A model generated the notes under the pieces. It saw nothing but the letters and a program-made list of their open reading frames with translations. It ran no database searches and was not told the origin of the DNA. DNA of 64,000 nucleotides from an uncultured Clostridium sp. Lineage in GTDB: Bacteria > Bacillota > Clostridia > Clostridiales > Clostridiaceae. Shown here piece by piece: positions 36,270 to 43,114 of this stretch. The position numbers were made by a program, and so were the translations under genes. Every line of letters starts with the position of its first letter. Position 1 is the stretch's first letter. Location: contig URKQ01000001.1 of assembly GCA_900548455.1 (NCBI GenBank), positions 310,001 to 374,000 of the forward strand, given 5' to 3'.

Positions 36270-37709
36270 TTAATCCTCCTTTATTCCTATAACAGTTGAG
36301 CCATCAACATTTTTTTTGATATCACTAATATTTATATTTAATTCTTTACTTAATATTTTACTAATAGGTAATTGACAGCCAACACCTTGACAACCTCCTT
36401 GTGTAGCACGAGTTCTTTGCTTAACACCATCAATAGTAGTAGCACCAAGAGGTCTTCTTATAGCATCTATGATTTCACCTTCAGTAACAAGTTCGCATTT
36501 ACAAATTATTTTTCCGTAAGCTGGATTTTGAGCTATCAGTTTGTTTTTTTCCTCCACAGTTAAATCTATAAATCTAATAATTCTCTTTCTATAAGGGTCA
36601 AAATTAGATTTTAGCTCCATTGGTATTTTTTTAGAAACTAAGTTAGCTATATATTTAGCTATGGCAGGGGCAGCAGTAAATCCAGGTGATTCAATACCTA
36701 CAAGGGATATAAAATTTTTGTTATTCCCAGCCTCTTCAATTATAAAATCACCATCTTCTAAATGAGGACGTAACCCAGCAAAGGTATTTAAAGTTCTTCC
36801 AAGGGGAATTTCAGGAATGCTTTTTGTAGCTCTTTCTAAAATTACTGCAATTGTTTTTTTGTCTGTTTCAACGCATTCTTTGCAATCCACTCTATTTGCA
36901 GTTGGTCCAATTAAAAGGTTTCCATCAACGGTTGGTGTAACTAACACACCTTTAGAGATTTTTGTTGGAACTTGGAACAATGTATGATTAACTAACTTTC
37001 CAGCTATTTTATCAAAAACTAAGTATTCACCTTTTACAGGAATATGTTCATATTTTTTCTCGTTTATCATATTATTTATTCTATCACTGTTAATTCCAGC
37101 AGCATTTATAACTATTTTTCCTTCAATTATCTCACCATTTTTAAGATGTATTTTATAGCCAGCATCATTTTCTTTAATATCAACGACTTCAGAATTAAAA
37201 TGAAAATTTACTCCATTTTTACAAGCATTCTCGGCAAAGGCTATTGTAACTTCATAAGGATTAACTATTCCAGAGGTTTTAGCATGAAGTGCTCCTTCAA
37301 CATATATAGAAATATTGGGTTCAATTTCTTTGATTTGATCTTTTGATAAAAGTTCTAGTCCTTCTATACCAAGTGCATCGCCATTATCTTTTAGTTTTTT
37401 TAGAGTATTTATATCCTCCTCATTAAAACCTAAAATAAGAGCACCATTTCTGATGAAGGTGAAATCTAATTCTTTAGCAAGCTTATCAAACATTTTATTA
37501 CCTTCAATATCAAATTTTCCTTTAAGAGAACCTATTTTTTCGTTATAGCCTGCATGAATAATGCCACTATTTGCTTTTGATATACCCCAAGCTATATCAT
37601 TTTCTTTTTCTAATAGTTCGACATTTATATTATATCTTGAAAGCTCTCGAGCTAAAGAACAACCTATTATCCCCCCACCAATAATTATTACATCACTTTC
37701 CATATTCAA
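36270..37709 (-). CDS. NAD(P)/FAD-dependent oxidoreductase with BFD [2Fe-2S] domain (GlpA-like)
   Basis: 479 aa. N-terminal FAD fold VIIIGGGIIGCSLARELS, a DAO-type substrate domain, and a C-terminal BFD-like Fe-S domain (about residues 400-460) with four Cys in CKC and GGCQGVGCQ. This matches the clostridial anaerobic glycerol-3-phosphate dehydrogenase/LhgO-like family, which oxidises a 2-hydroxyacid or glycerol-3-phosphate and passes electrons to a partner flavoprotein. The exact substrate is not proven. Ribosome site AAGGAGA. About 130 bp upstream ends an array of three terminator-tipped RNA units that could be its leader; a near-palindrome at 37732-37770 lies closer to the start. Confidence 0.83.
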   Translation of the reverse strand: MNMESDVIIIGGGIIGCSLARELSRYNINVELLEKENDIAWGISKANSGIIHAGYNEKIGSLKGKFDIEGNKMFDKLAKELDFTFIRNGALILGFNEEDINTLKKLKDNGDALGIEGLELLSKDQIKEIEPNISIYVEGALHAKTSGIVNPYEVTIAFAENACKNGVNFHFNSEVVDIKENDAGYKIHLKNGEIIEGKIVINAAGINSDRINNMINEKKYEHIPVKGEYLVFDKIAGKLVNHTLFQVPTKISKGVLVTPTVDGNLLIGPTANRVDCKECVETDKKTIAVILERATKSIPEIPLGRTLNTFAGLRPHLEDGDFIIEEAGNNKNFISLVGIESPGFTAAPAIAKYIANLVSKKIPMELKSNFDPYRKRIIRFIDLTVEEKNKLIAQNPAYGKIICKCELVTEGEIIDAIRRPLGATTIDGVKQRTRATQGGCQGVGCQLPISKILSKELNINISDIKKNVDGSTVIGIKED

Positions 37710-37731
37710 TCTCCTTGGTTAATTAATTTTA

Positions 37732-37770
37732 TATAGCACAAGCATTTTTATAGGAAAAATACTTGCTATA
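37732..37770 (-). promoter_or_regulatory. Imperfect inverted repeat upstream of GlpA-like gene
   Basis: TATAGCAAGTATTTTT pairs with AAAAATGCTTGTGCTATA across a short centre, 20-60 bp before the start codon. It could be a repressor operator or a leader hairpin; there is no T-run positioned as in a terminator. Confidence 0.4.
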
Positions 37771-37828
37771 ACTGTAGTATGCACTAATTTTATATTTTAA
37801 TTTATTGAACGAATTTTTCTAATAGCAA

Positions 37829-37874
37829 ATAAAAAACACGATTATTGTAACATTAATTGTACAATAATTGTGCC
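37829..37874 (-). terminator. Terminator of RNA unit A
   Basis: Read on the minus strand: CACAATTATTGTA and TACAATAATCGTG form a 13-bp arm with one mismatch, followed by TTTTTT. No T-run exists on the plus-strand side. Confidence 0.75.
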
Positions 37875-38091
37875 TTAACCAACGCCAAATCCTATTGTGA
37901 TTTTTATATTGAATAAAACTTTGCTACTACTAGATATACCACTACAAGTGAACAATCTACAGGGCCGCTCGAAACTATTACCAGTGTTAAACACTAAATT
38001 ATTAGTTTTTTTATATTAATAAATAGACATAAAATTAAGGCCCGTAGCCCGTGAACAGTAGTGCGTATATAGGAGTAGCAAAGTTAGCTTA
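37831..38091 (-). ncRNA. Structured RNA unit A (most distal copy)
   Basis: Same core as units B and C on the minus strand: closing stem from CTTTGCTACT to its complement AGTAGCAAAG with further pairing inward, an inner GGGC.../...GCCC helix, and small hairpin AGTGT-TTA-ACACT. The 3' end carries a different terminator from B and C but at the same place. The RNA family is not recognised. This unit is the one nearest to the GlpA-like gene. Confidence 0.65.
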
Positions 38092-38094
38092 TTT

Positions 38095-38123
38095 ATAAAA
38101 AAGGGATTCCAAAAGAATCCCAT
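38095..38123 (-). terminator. Terminator of RNA unit B
   Basis: On the minus strand GGGATTC-tTTTg-GAATCCC followed by TTTTTT. On the plus strand the hairpin is followed by ATCCATC, so it works only for minus-strand transcription. Confidence 0.88.
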
Positions 38124-38342
38124 CCATCAGTAACACCATATCAATTTGCAATTCTTATAGTAGATAAAACTTTGCTATTAGTGGATATATCACCTCAAGT
38201 GAACAATCTACAGGGCCGCTCGAAACTATTACCAGTGTTAAACACTAAATTATCGGTTTATTAATATTAATAGACATACATAAAAATAAGGTCCGCAACC
38301 CGTGAACAGTAGTGCGTATATAGAAGTAGCAAAGTTAGCTTA
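38097..38342 (-). ncRNA. Structured RNA unit B (middle copy)
   Basis: Middle copy. The inner helix is GGGTTGC with GCGGCCC, replacing GGGCTGC of unit C while keeping pairing by G-U. The outer stem has several changes (GAGGTGATATATCC versus GTAGTGGTATATCT in unit C), most but not all keeping pairs. It ends in a GGGATTC hairpin terminator. Only 5 bp separate it from unit C. Confidence 0.68.
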
Positions 38343-38345
38343 TTT

Positions 38346-38374
38346 ATAAAAAAGGGATTCCAAAAGAATCCCAT
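38346..38374 (-). terminator. Terminator of RNA unit C
   Basis: Same GGGATTC/GAATCCC hairpin and six-T tail as unit B, on the minus strand. Confidence 0.88.
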
Positions 38375-38593
38375 CCTTCAGTAACACCATATCAATTTGC
38401 AATTCTTATAGTAGATAAAACTTTGCTACTACTAGATATACCACTACAAGTGAACAATCTACAGGGCCGCTCGAAATTATTACCAATGTCAAACACTAAA
38501 TTATTAGTTTTTTAATATTAATAAATATACATAAAATTAAGGTCCGCAGCCCGTGAACAGTAGTGCGTATATAGGAGTAGCAAAGTTAGCTTA
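38348..38593 (-). ncRNA. Structured RNA unit C (proximal copy, abuts response regulator)
   Basis: It starts in the response regulator stop codon, so it is either co-transcribed with the kinase/regulator genes or has a promoter inside the regulator gene. Predicted features, minus strand: closing helix CTTTGCTACT/AGTAGCAAAG extended by TATAC/GTATA and CACTAC/GTAGTG; GGGCTGC/GCGGCCC; hairpin AGTGT-TTG-ACATT. In that hairpin C-to-T and A-to-G changes relative to A and B leave the stem intact through a G-U pair. GTTCAC occurs in both strands of the central loop. No known riboswitch signature is recognised. Confidence 0.68.
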
Positions 38594-39163
38594 TAAGAAT
38601 GCATTAAAACAATTTAAGAATTTATCTCGTTTAGTAACATCACCTATTCCCTCGTAACATTCAGCTAATAACTTATAGACTTTCGGGTTAGTTGAATCAA
38701 TAGATAAAGCTTTATTTAAAAGAACTATAGAATCTTCATATTTTTTTAGCATAATTAACTTTTCAACGCCCTTAATTATTTTCTTCAAAACTTCATTATC
38801 GTCATCATCATTATTAAGCTTTTTTATAAGTGCATTAATTTTATCTGTTGTAAAAGGCTTTAATAGATACTCTACAGCTCCAAGTTTTGTACAATCTACA
38901 GCATTTTTTATGGTTGGAAAGGCTGTCATTATAACTACTGTGGAAAAAATTCCATCATTTCTAATCCTTTTTAATACTTCAGTTCCACTCAAACTTGGCA
39001 TTTTTATATCAAGAAAAATTATATCAAAGGTATTACTTTCTAATATTTCTAGAGCCAATAGTCCACTATTGGCTTCAATAACTTCGTAATCATTTAGTTC
39101 TAACGAGGTTTTTAAAAGATTTCTTATATTTTTTGTATCATCAACTACTAATGCTTTTTTCAT
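38591..39163 (-). CDS. Response regulator with helical TPR-like tail, no DNA-binding domain
   Basis: 190 aa. A canonical receiver (residues 1-120) with Asp9-Asp10 (VVDDT), phospho-acceptor Asp52 (IIFLDIKMP), Thr/Ala switch and Lys in LLKPF. The last 60 residues contain a TPR-like helix pair (YEDSIVLLNKALSIDSTNPKVY) after an acidic linker, and no helix-turn-helix. Output is therefore probably by protein or RNA contact. It is encoded 19 bp downstream of its kinase (ribosome site AGGGGG). The gene runs directly into three tandem RNA units on the same strand. Confidence 0.88.
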   Translation of the reverse strand: MKKALVVDDTKNIRNLLKTSLELNDYEVIEANSGLLALEILESNTFDIIFLDIKMPSLSGTEVLKRIRNDGIFSTVVIMTAFPTIKNAVDCTKLGAVEYLLKPFTTDKINALIKKLNNDDDDNEVLKKIIKGVEKLIMLKKYEDSIVLLNKALSIDSTNPKVYKLLAECYEGIGDVTKRDKFLNCFNAFL

Positions 39164-39182
39164 AATATTTGGTTCCCCCTAG

Positions 39183-41012
39183 TTATATATATGGAATTGA
39201 TATTGTAAAGGTAGCTCCTTCTCCAATGTCACTTTCACATTTAATAGTACCATTGTGGGCTGTGACAATATCTTTACATATCCAAAGACCAAGACCTGAT
39301 TTTTTAATAATCTCTTTATTTTCAATTTGAAAGAACTTAGAAAATATTGATTCATTATATTCTTTTAAAATGCCTAAACCTGTATCGGTAACAGTAATAT
39401 TTAGTGAATCATTCTCTGAGAAACTTCTTATAGAGATTAAATCCCCATCTTCACAATGTCTTATTGCATTAGTGATTAAATTATTTATTACCCAAATTAT
39501 TTTTTCTCCATCACATAGAAGAGGTTTAACATTTTTATCTACAAAATATTCTAAAACAATTCCATTATAGTTTGCCATTTCTTTATTACTATCTACAGAA
39601 GCTTTTATTAATTGATCAATATTTTCATAATCTTTTCTATAAATTTCATTGTAGGAATCTAACCTTGATAGAAGTAACATGTTAGATACAAGTAAATTTA
39701 ATCTTTCACCGTCTTCTTTAATGGTATCTAGTATTTTAGATTGCTCTTCGTTTAAGTCTCCAATTTTATTACTTTCTAGAAGTCCTGTTCCAATCATTAT
39801 AGAAGTAAGAGGAGTTTTAAATTCATGAGAAATTGTAGCAAAGAAATCTTTACTTACTTGTTCAGTTTCCTTAAGGTATGTAATGTCTTTTAATAAAACT
39901 ACCATACCTATTTCATCAGATTCTTCTTCAATTTTACTTATAGATACATTGTAATAGTGCAAATCTCCAGCTTCATTTTTAAAGGTATATAAACTTTCAA
40001 TTTGGTTTTTACAGTTATTCATAGACATATCATAAACTAATGAAAAAAAGTTTCTATCTTTAATTAGATGAGTGAGATATTTTTCTTCAATATCTTCAGA
40101 ATTTAAGTTAAATAGGTTTAGAAAATCATCATTGGCCATAGCAACTCTAAAGTCGTTATCTAAAACCACCATTGGAGAGTCAATACTTTTTAATATAGCA
40201 TTTGCGTTATTTTTTTCCTTAAGAATTTCTCCAAAAGTGCTTTCTTCAAAACTTTTTATTCTCTTAGCCATTAAGTTAAATTGTTTTGTTAATTCTCCAA
40301 ACTCATCTTCTGTAGTTACATCTAATTCTTTGTATTCTGATTTTGTTTTAATGTCTTTAATTCCATTAATTATGGTGTTTAACGGATTTAATGTTTTTTT
40401 AAGGAGTTTTTTTGACCACACAAAGGATATTAAGATAGAAATACAAGTTAAAAAAATCGTTATATTAATTATAATATTAATTTTGTTTTTAACTGTATTT
40501 TGAGAATTTATCATATTAGATTCATTTATTTTACTTATTTCATTTAATGCATCAACTATATTGTCATGACTTATTTTAACATCATCATAGAAAAACTCAT
40601 TGGCAGTTTCCTTGCCTTTTCTTGTGTAAATATCTATAAAAGTAAAGAAGTTATTACTGTATTGTGAGTAGTAATCATCAAGTTTATTTGCACAATCTTT
40701 TTCACCTTTTTCAGTAATATTATTTTTTTCAATATGTAAATTTTCAAGAAAAGCATAATTGTTTTTAGAATAATAATCTAGGCCTTCTTCTTCGTTTCCA
40801 TTTAAATAAAGAAATAATCCATATTGTTCATTATAAAGAGCATCTTTCATGCCATTTACAGCTTGTATACTTATATAGTTATTTTTTAAAAAACCATTAA
40901 TGTCTTTATAAATTACAAATAAATTCAAAAGAGATATTATTCCAATAAGAGTAGTAAATAGAATTAAAATTATATTTATTGATGTTAACTTACCTTTAAG
41001 TGTTTTTATCAT
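39183..41012 (-). CDS. Sensor histidine kinase with HAMP and PAS domains
   Basis: 609 aa from the ATG at 41012, 8 nt after GGAGG; a TTG at 41027 lies inside that ribosome site and is rejected. Domains: helix at about 6-30, an extracytoplasmic all-helical region of about 150 residues (four-helix-bundle type), a second helix at about 180-200, HAMP, PAS (AILKSIDSPMVVLDNDFRV), HisKA (ISHEFKTPLTSIM) and HATPase (NNLITNAIRHC, KSGLGLWICKDIV). It is divergent from the potassium-uptake genes with 195 bp between starts. The cognate partner is the TPR-tailed regulator just downstream. Confidence 0.92.
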   Translation of the reverse strand: MIKTLKGKLTSINIILILFTTLIGIISLLNLFVIYKDINGFLKNNYISIQAVNGMKDALYNEQYGLFLYLNGNEEEGLDYYSKNNYAFLENLHIEKNNITEKGEKDCANKLDDYYSQYSNNFFTFIDIYTRKGKETANEFFYDDVKISHDNIVDALNEISKINESNMINSQNTVKNKINIIINITIFLTCISILISFVWSKKLLKKTLNPLNTIINGIKDIKTKSEYKELDVTTEDEFGELTKQFNLMAKRIKSFEESTFGEILKEKNNANAILKSIDSPMVVLDNDFRVAMANDDFLNLFNLNSEDIEEKYLTHLIKDRNFFSLVYDMSMNNCKNQIESLYTFKNEAGDLHYYNVSISKIEEESDEIGMVVLLKDITYLKETEQVSKDFFATISHEFKTPLTSIMIGTGLLESNKIGDLNEEQSKILDTIKEDGERLNLLVSNMLLLSRLDSYNEIYRKDYENIDQLIKASVDSNKEMANYNGIVLEYFVDKNVKPLLCDGEKIIWVINNLITNAIRHCEDGDLISIRSFSENDSLNITVTDTGLGILKEYNESIFSKFFQIENKEIIKKSGLGLWICKDIVTAHNGTIKCESDIGEGATFTISIPYI

Positions 41013-41207
41013 AAAAATATCCTCCAATTACAATGTCTATAGAAAAGTGAAGAAAGATGAAGAAAGACTAAGAGCCAAAGATTAGTTTTCATAATTTGAG
41101 TTTTCCTAATATAGATAATTTTTAATTGCAATGTTAGTGAATTTTGATAATTATTCCCTAAGGAAATACAATATAGGTACAGAAATATCTAGTAAGAAGG
41201 TAATATT

Positions 41208-41588
41208 ATGTATGTATTAATTATAGGTTACAACAATATTAGTATCAACTTAATTAAATCGTTTTTAGCAGAGAAACAGGTAGTTTTTTTGATAGATAAT
41301 AAGAAAGAAGAAGATATTCAAATTCAAAGTAAGTTTTTTTATTATTATGAAGTAGATATAACGGATATGAAAAAGGTTTTAGAAAAGGCCTCAAGAAAAA
41401 TGCTTTTGAAAATTTTCGTGGTAACCGAGGATGATTGTTTAAATTTAATGATTGAAGAAGCTTTAAAGAATTTAGATAATGTACAAGTTATATACACATC
41501 TAGGTCCTTAAAGAAAATATCCTGTCATAAAGAAAACAACTCTTATTTACAAGATTTTTTAGATCCTTTGGCTAAGGTGGTGACTTAG
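41208..41588 (+). CDS. Degenerate TrkA-N-like protein (1)
   Basis: 126 aa. The fold pattern of a TrkA-N (RCK) domain is visible (YVLIIGYNNISINLIKSFLA, then a DITDMK stretch and ALKNLDNVQVIY), but the glycine motif GxGxxG is reduced to GYNNIS. Tight NAD or nucleotide binding is therefore unlikely. It is the first gene of a five-gene same-strand run ending in trkH and is followed with no gap by a second degenerate copy. A role as a regulatory or structural RCK subunit is inferred from position. Confidence 0.7.
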   Translation: MYVLIIGYNNISINLIKSFLAEKQVVFLIDNKKEEDIQIQSKFFYYYEVDITDMKKVLEKASRKMLLKIFVVTEDDCLNLMIEEALKNLDNVQVIYTSRSLKKISCHKENNSYLQDFLDPLAKVVT

Positions 41589-41948
41589 ATGTTTGTTGTA
41601 CTTGTAGGTGAAAATAAATTTGTAGATTCATATAAAGACTATTTAAGAGATTTAAATTTAGATTTTTCAAATATAATTTCACCTAAAGATTTTTCTCCAT
41701 TATATGGGGATGTATTTAATGATTATTTACTAAAAAGGGCAGATGCGGTTGTAATTTTTACACCGTCAGATCAGTTTAATTTTTATATCGCTAAGGTATG
41801 TAAAGATTATTATAAGATTAAAAAAGTAATTAGTGTAATAAATAATTCCAATAATGCAGATGTTTTTAACTCAATTGGGGTTAAGGAGTTAATTGACTGG
41901 AATTATTACGCTAAGAATTCTTTATATAAGTATTTAAAAGGAGAGTAA
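41589..41948 (+). CDS. Degenerate TrkA-N-like protein (2)
   Basis: 119 aa, starting immediately after the preceding stop codon. The nucleotide-binding start is lost (FVVLVGENKFVDSYKDYL), but the second half retains the RCK pattern ADAVVIFTPSDQFNFYIAKVC and VISVINNSNNADVFNSIGV. A GGTGGTGA ribosome site lies within the upstream gene end. It is probably a diverged duplicate of TrkA. Confidence 0.68.
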   Translation: MFVVLVGENKFVDSYKDYLRDLNLDFSNIISPKDFSPLYGDVFNDYLLKRADAVVIFTPSDQFNFYIAKVCKDYYKIKKVISVINNSNNADVFNSIGVKELIDWNYYAKNSLYKYLKGE

Positions 41949-41954
41949 TTTAGT

Positions 41955-42359
41955 ATGTATATTATTATTATTGGTTGTGGGAAAATGGGATGTAAGTTAG
42001 CAAAAGAACTTTCAAAGACTGATGACGACATATGTGTTGTGGATAGAAGTTCTCAAAACACAGAAAAACTAGGGTCAGGGTTTAATGGGAAAGTTTTAAA
42101 TGGAATTGAAATAGATACTGATATCTTAGAGGAAGCTGGAATTAAGGATGCAGATATTGTACTAGCTATGACTCAAAATGACAATATAAATATTGTAAGT
42201 TGTGAAATAGCACAAAAAATATATAATGTTCCTACAGTAATAGGCAGAGTATATGATGAAGAAAAATCTCATATTTATGATGCAATGGGAATTAAGACGA
42301 TTAATCCAGTAAAAATAGCCATTGATAATATTAAGGAGGAAATAGTATGCGAGCAGTAG
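41955..42359 (+). CDS. TrkA-N domain protein
   Basis: 134 aa, one RCK-N domain with an intact dinucleotide motif IIGCGKMGCKLAKEL, acidic ribose-binding Asp (VVDRS), DADIVLAMTQNDNINI and VIGRVYDEEK. No RCK-C domain follows, so it is a half-length TrkA. It overlaps the next gene by 13 bp. It probably forms a mixed ring with the longer TrkA on the TrkH channel. Confidence 0.87.
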   Translation: MYIIIIGCGKMGCKLAKELSKTDDDICVVDRSSQNTEKLGSGFNGKVLNGIEIDTDILEEAGIKDADIVLAMTQNDNINIVSCEIAQKIYNVPTVIGRVYDEEKSHIYDAMGIKTINPVKIAIDNIKEEIVCEQ

Positions 42360-43036
42360 TAGTTGGTGGTGGAAAGGTAGGATATTATCTTATTCAAAAC
42401 CTTATAGATAGTGGATGTTCAATAACACTTATAGAAAAAGATTATGATGTATGTGAAAAAATATCTAGGGAGTTGGATGTTGACGTTATATGCGGGGATG
42501 GTACTAGCTTAGAAGATTTATCAGAAGCGATAGAAGGACCTAACACAGTAGTTGCAGCTGTAACAGGAAAGGATGAGGAAAATTTAATTATTTGTCAGAT
42601 GAGTAAACTCAACTTTTCTATTAAAAGTGCCATTGCAAGAATTAACAATCCAAAGAATAGACAATTGTTTAATAAACTAGGAATTACATCTACCGTATGT
42701 AGCACAGAAGTAATTTCTACTTTAATTGAGAATAGACTTATTGATGATAAGTTTAAAATTGTAAAAAATCTAGAAAGAGGAGAAATGGTAATAGTGGAAG
42801 CTCATATTGATGAGACCTCCTGTTGGCAAAGTAGGGAGATTAAAGATTTTATTTTACCTGAGGATTCAATTGTTGTTTCCATTTTAAGAGATAATGACAT
42901 TATTTATCCTAGAGGAAATACGAAAATATTGCTTGGAGATATAGTTGTGCTTATTACTAACACAAGTAAAGCACATTTGTTAAGAGAATGTATTTATGGA
43001 GATGGTGAAGATGGTAAGAAATTCGGATTATTTTAA
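42347..43036 (+). CDS. TrkA-family potassium uptake regulatory subunit
   Basis: 229 aa with RCK-N (VVVGGGKVGYYLIQNLI, LIEKDYDVCE, AAVTGKDEENLIICQMSK) and RCK-C (about 145-220, with REIKDFILPEDSIVVSILR and GDIVVLITN). Ribosome site AAGGAGGAA. This is the standard gating subunit for TrkH-type channels, sensing NAD(H), ATP/ADP or, in some Gram-positives, c-di-AMP through the RCK-C domain. It precedes a small hydrophobic ORF and trkH. Confidence 0.92.
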   Translation: MRAVVVGGGKVGYYLIQNLIDSGCSITLIEKDYDVCEKISRELDVDVICGDGTSLEDLSEAIEGPNTVVAAVTGKDEENLIICQMSKLNFSIKSAIARINNPKNRQLFNKLGITSTVCSTEVISTLIENRLIDDKFKIVKNLERGEMVIVEAHIDETSCWQSREIKDFILPEDSIVVSILRDNDIIYPRGNTKILLGDIVVLITNTSKAHLLRECIYGDGEDGKKFGLF

Positions 43037-43109
43037 AGGCATTTCTTTTGAAATAGTTATATTGTGTGCATATACTGTTGTGTTTTTTTTATTATGTTTT
43101 CTAGGGTGA
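43011..43109 (+). CDS. Possible 32-aa single-helix membrane peptide between trkA and trkH
   Basis: An ATG at 43011, 9 nt after GGAG, opens a 32-codon frame overlapping the end of the TrkA gene and stopping 5 bp before trkH. It encodes a short polar start (MVRNSDYFKGISF) and then one strongly hydrophobic stretch (EIVILCAYTVVFFLLCFLG). Size and position recall KdpF-like small subunits of potassium transport systems, but there is no sequence match I can assert. Translational coupling with trkA and trkH would fit the spacing. It is below the usual ORF length cutoff and may be chance. Confidence 0.45.
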   Translation: MVRNSDYFKGISFEIVILCAYTVVFFLLCFLG

Positions 43110-43114
43110 TTTAA

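Larger units (their letters stand above)
37831..38593 (-). repeat. Three tandem units with 251-bp period
   Basis: The landmark AGGGCCGCTC recurs at 37961, 38212 and 38463, and CAAAGTTAGCTTA at 38079, 38330 and 38581; both give exactly 251 bp spacing. The units are nearly identical in their core; the distal end of the first (37831-37890) has diverged. The third unit begins exactly at the response regulator stop codon. No ORF runs through the units. Confidence 0.95.

Noticed and set aside
37831..38593. Tandem direct repeats as a CRISPR array
   Set aside because: The period is 251 bp with nearly identical content throughout; there are no short repeats with unique spacers and no cas genes.
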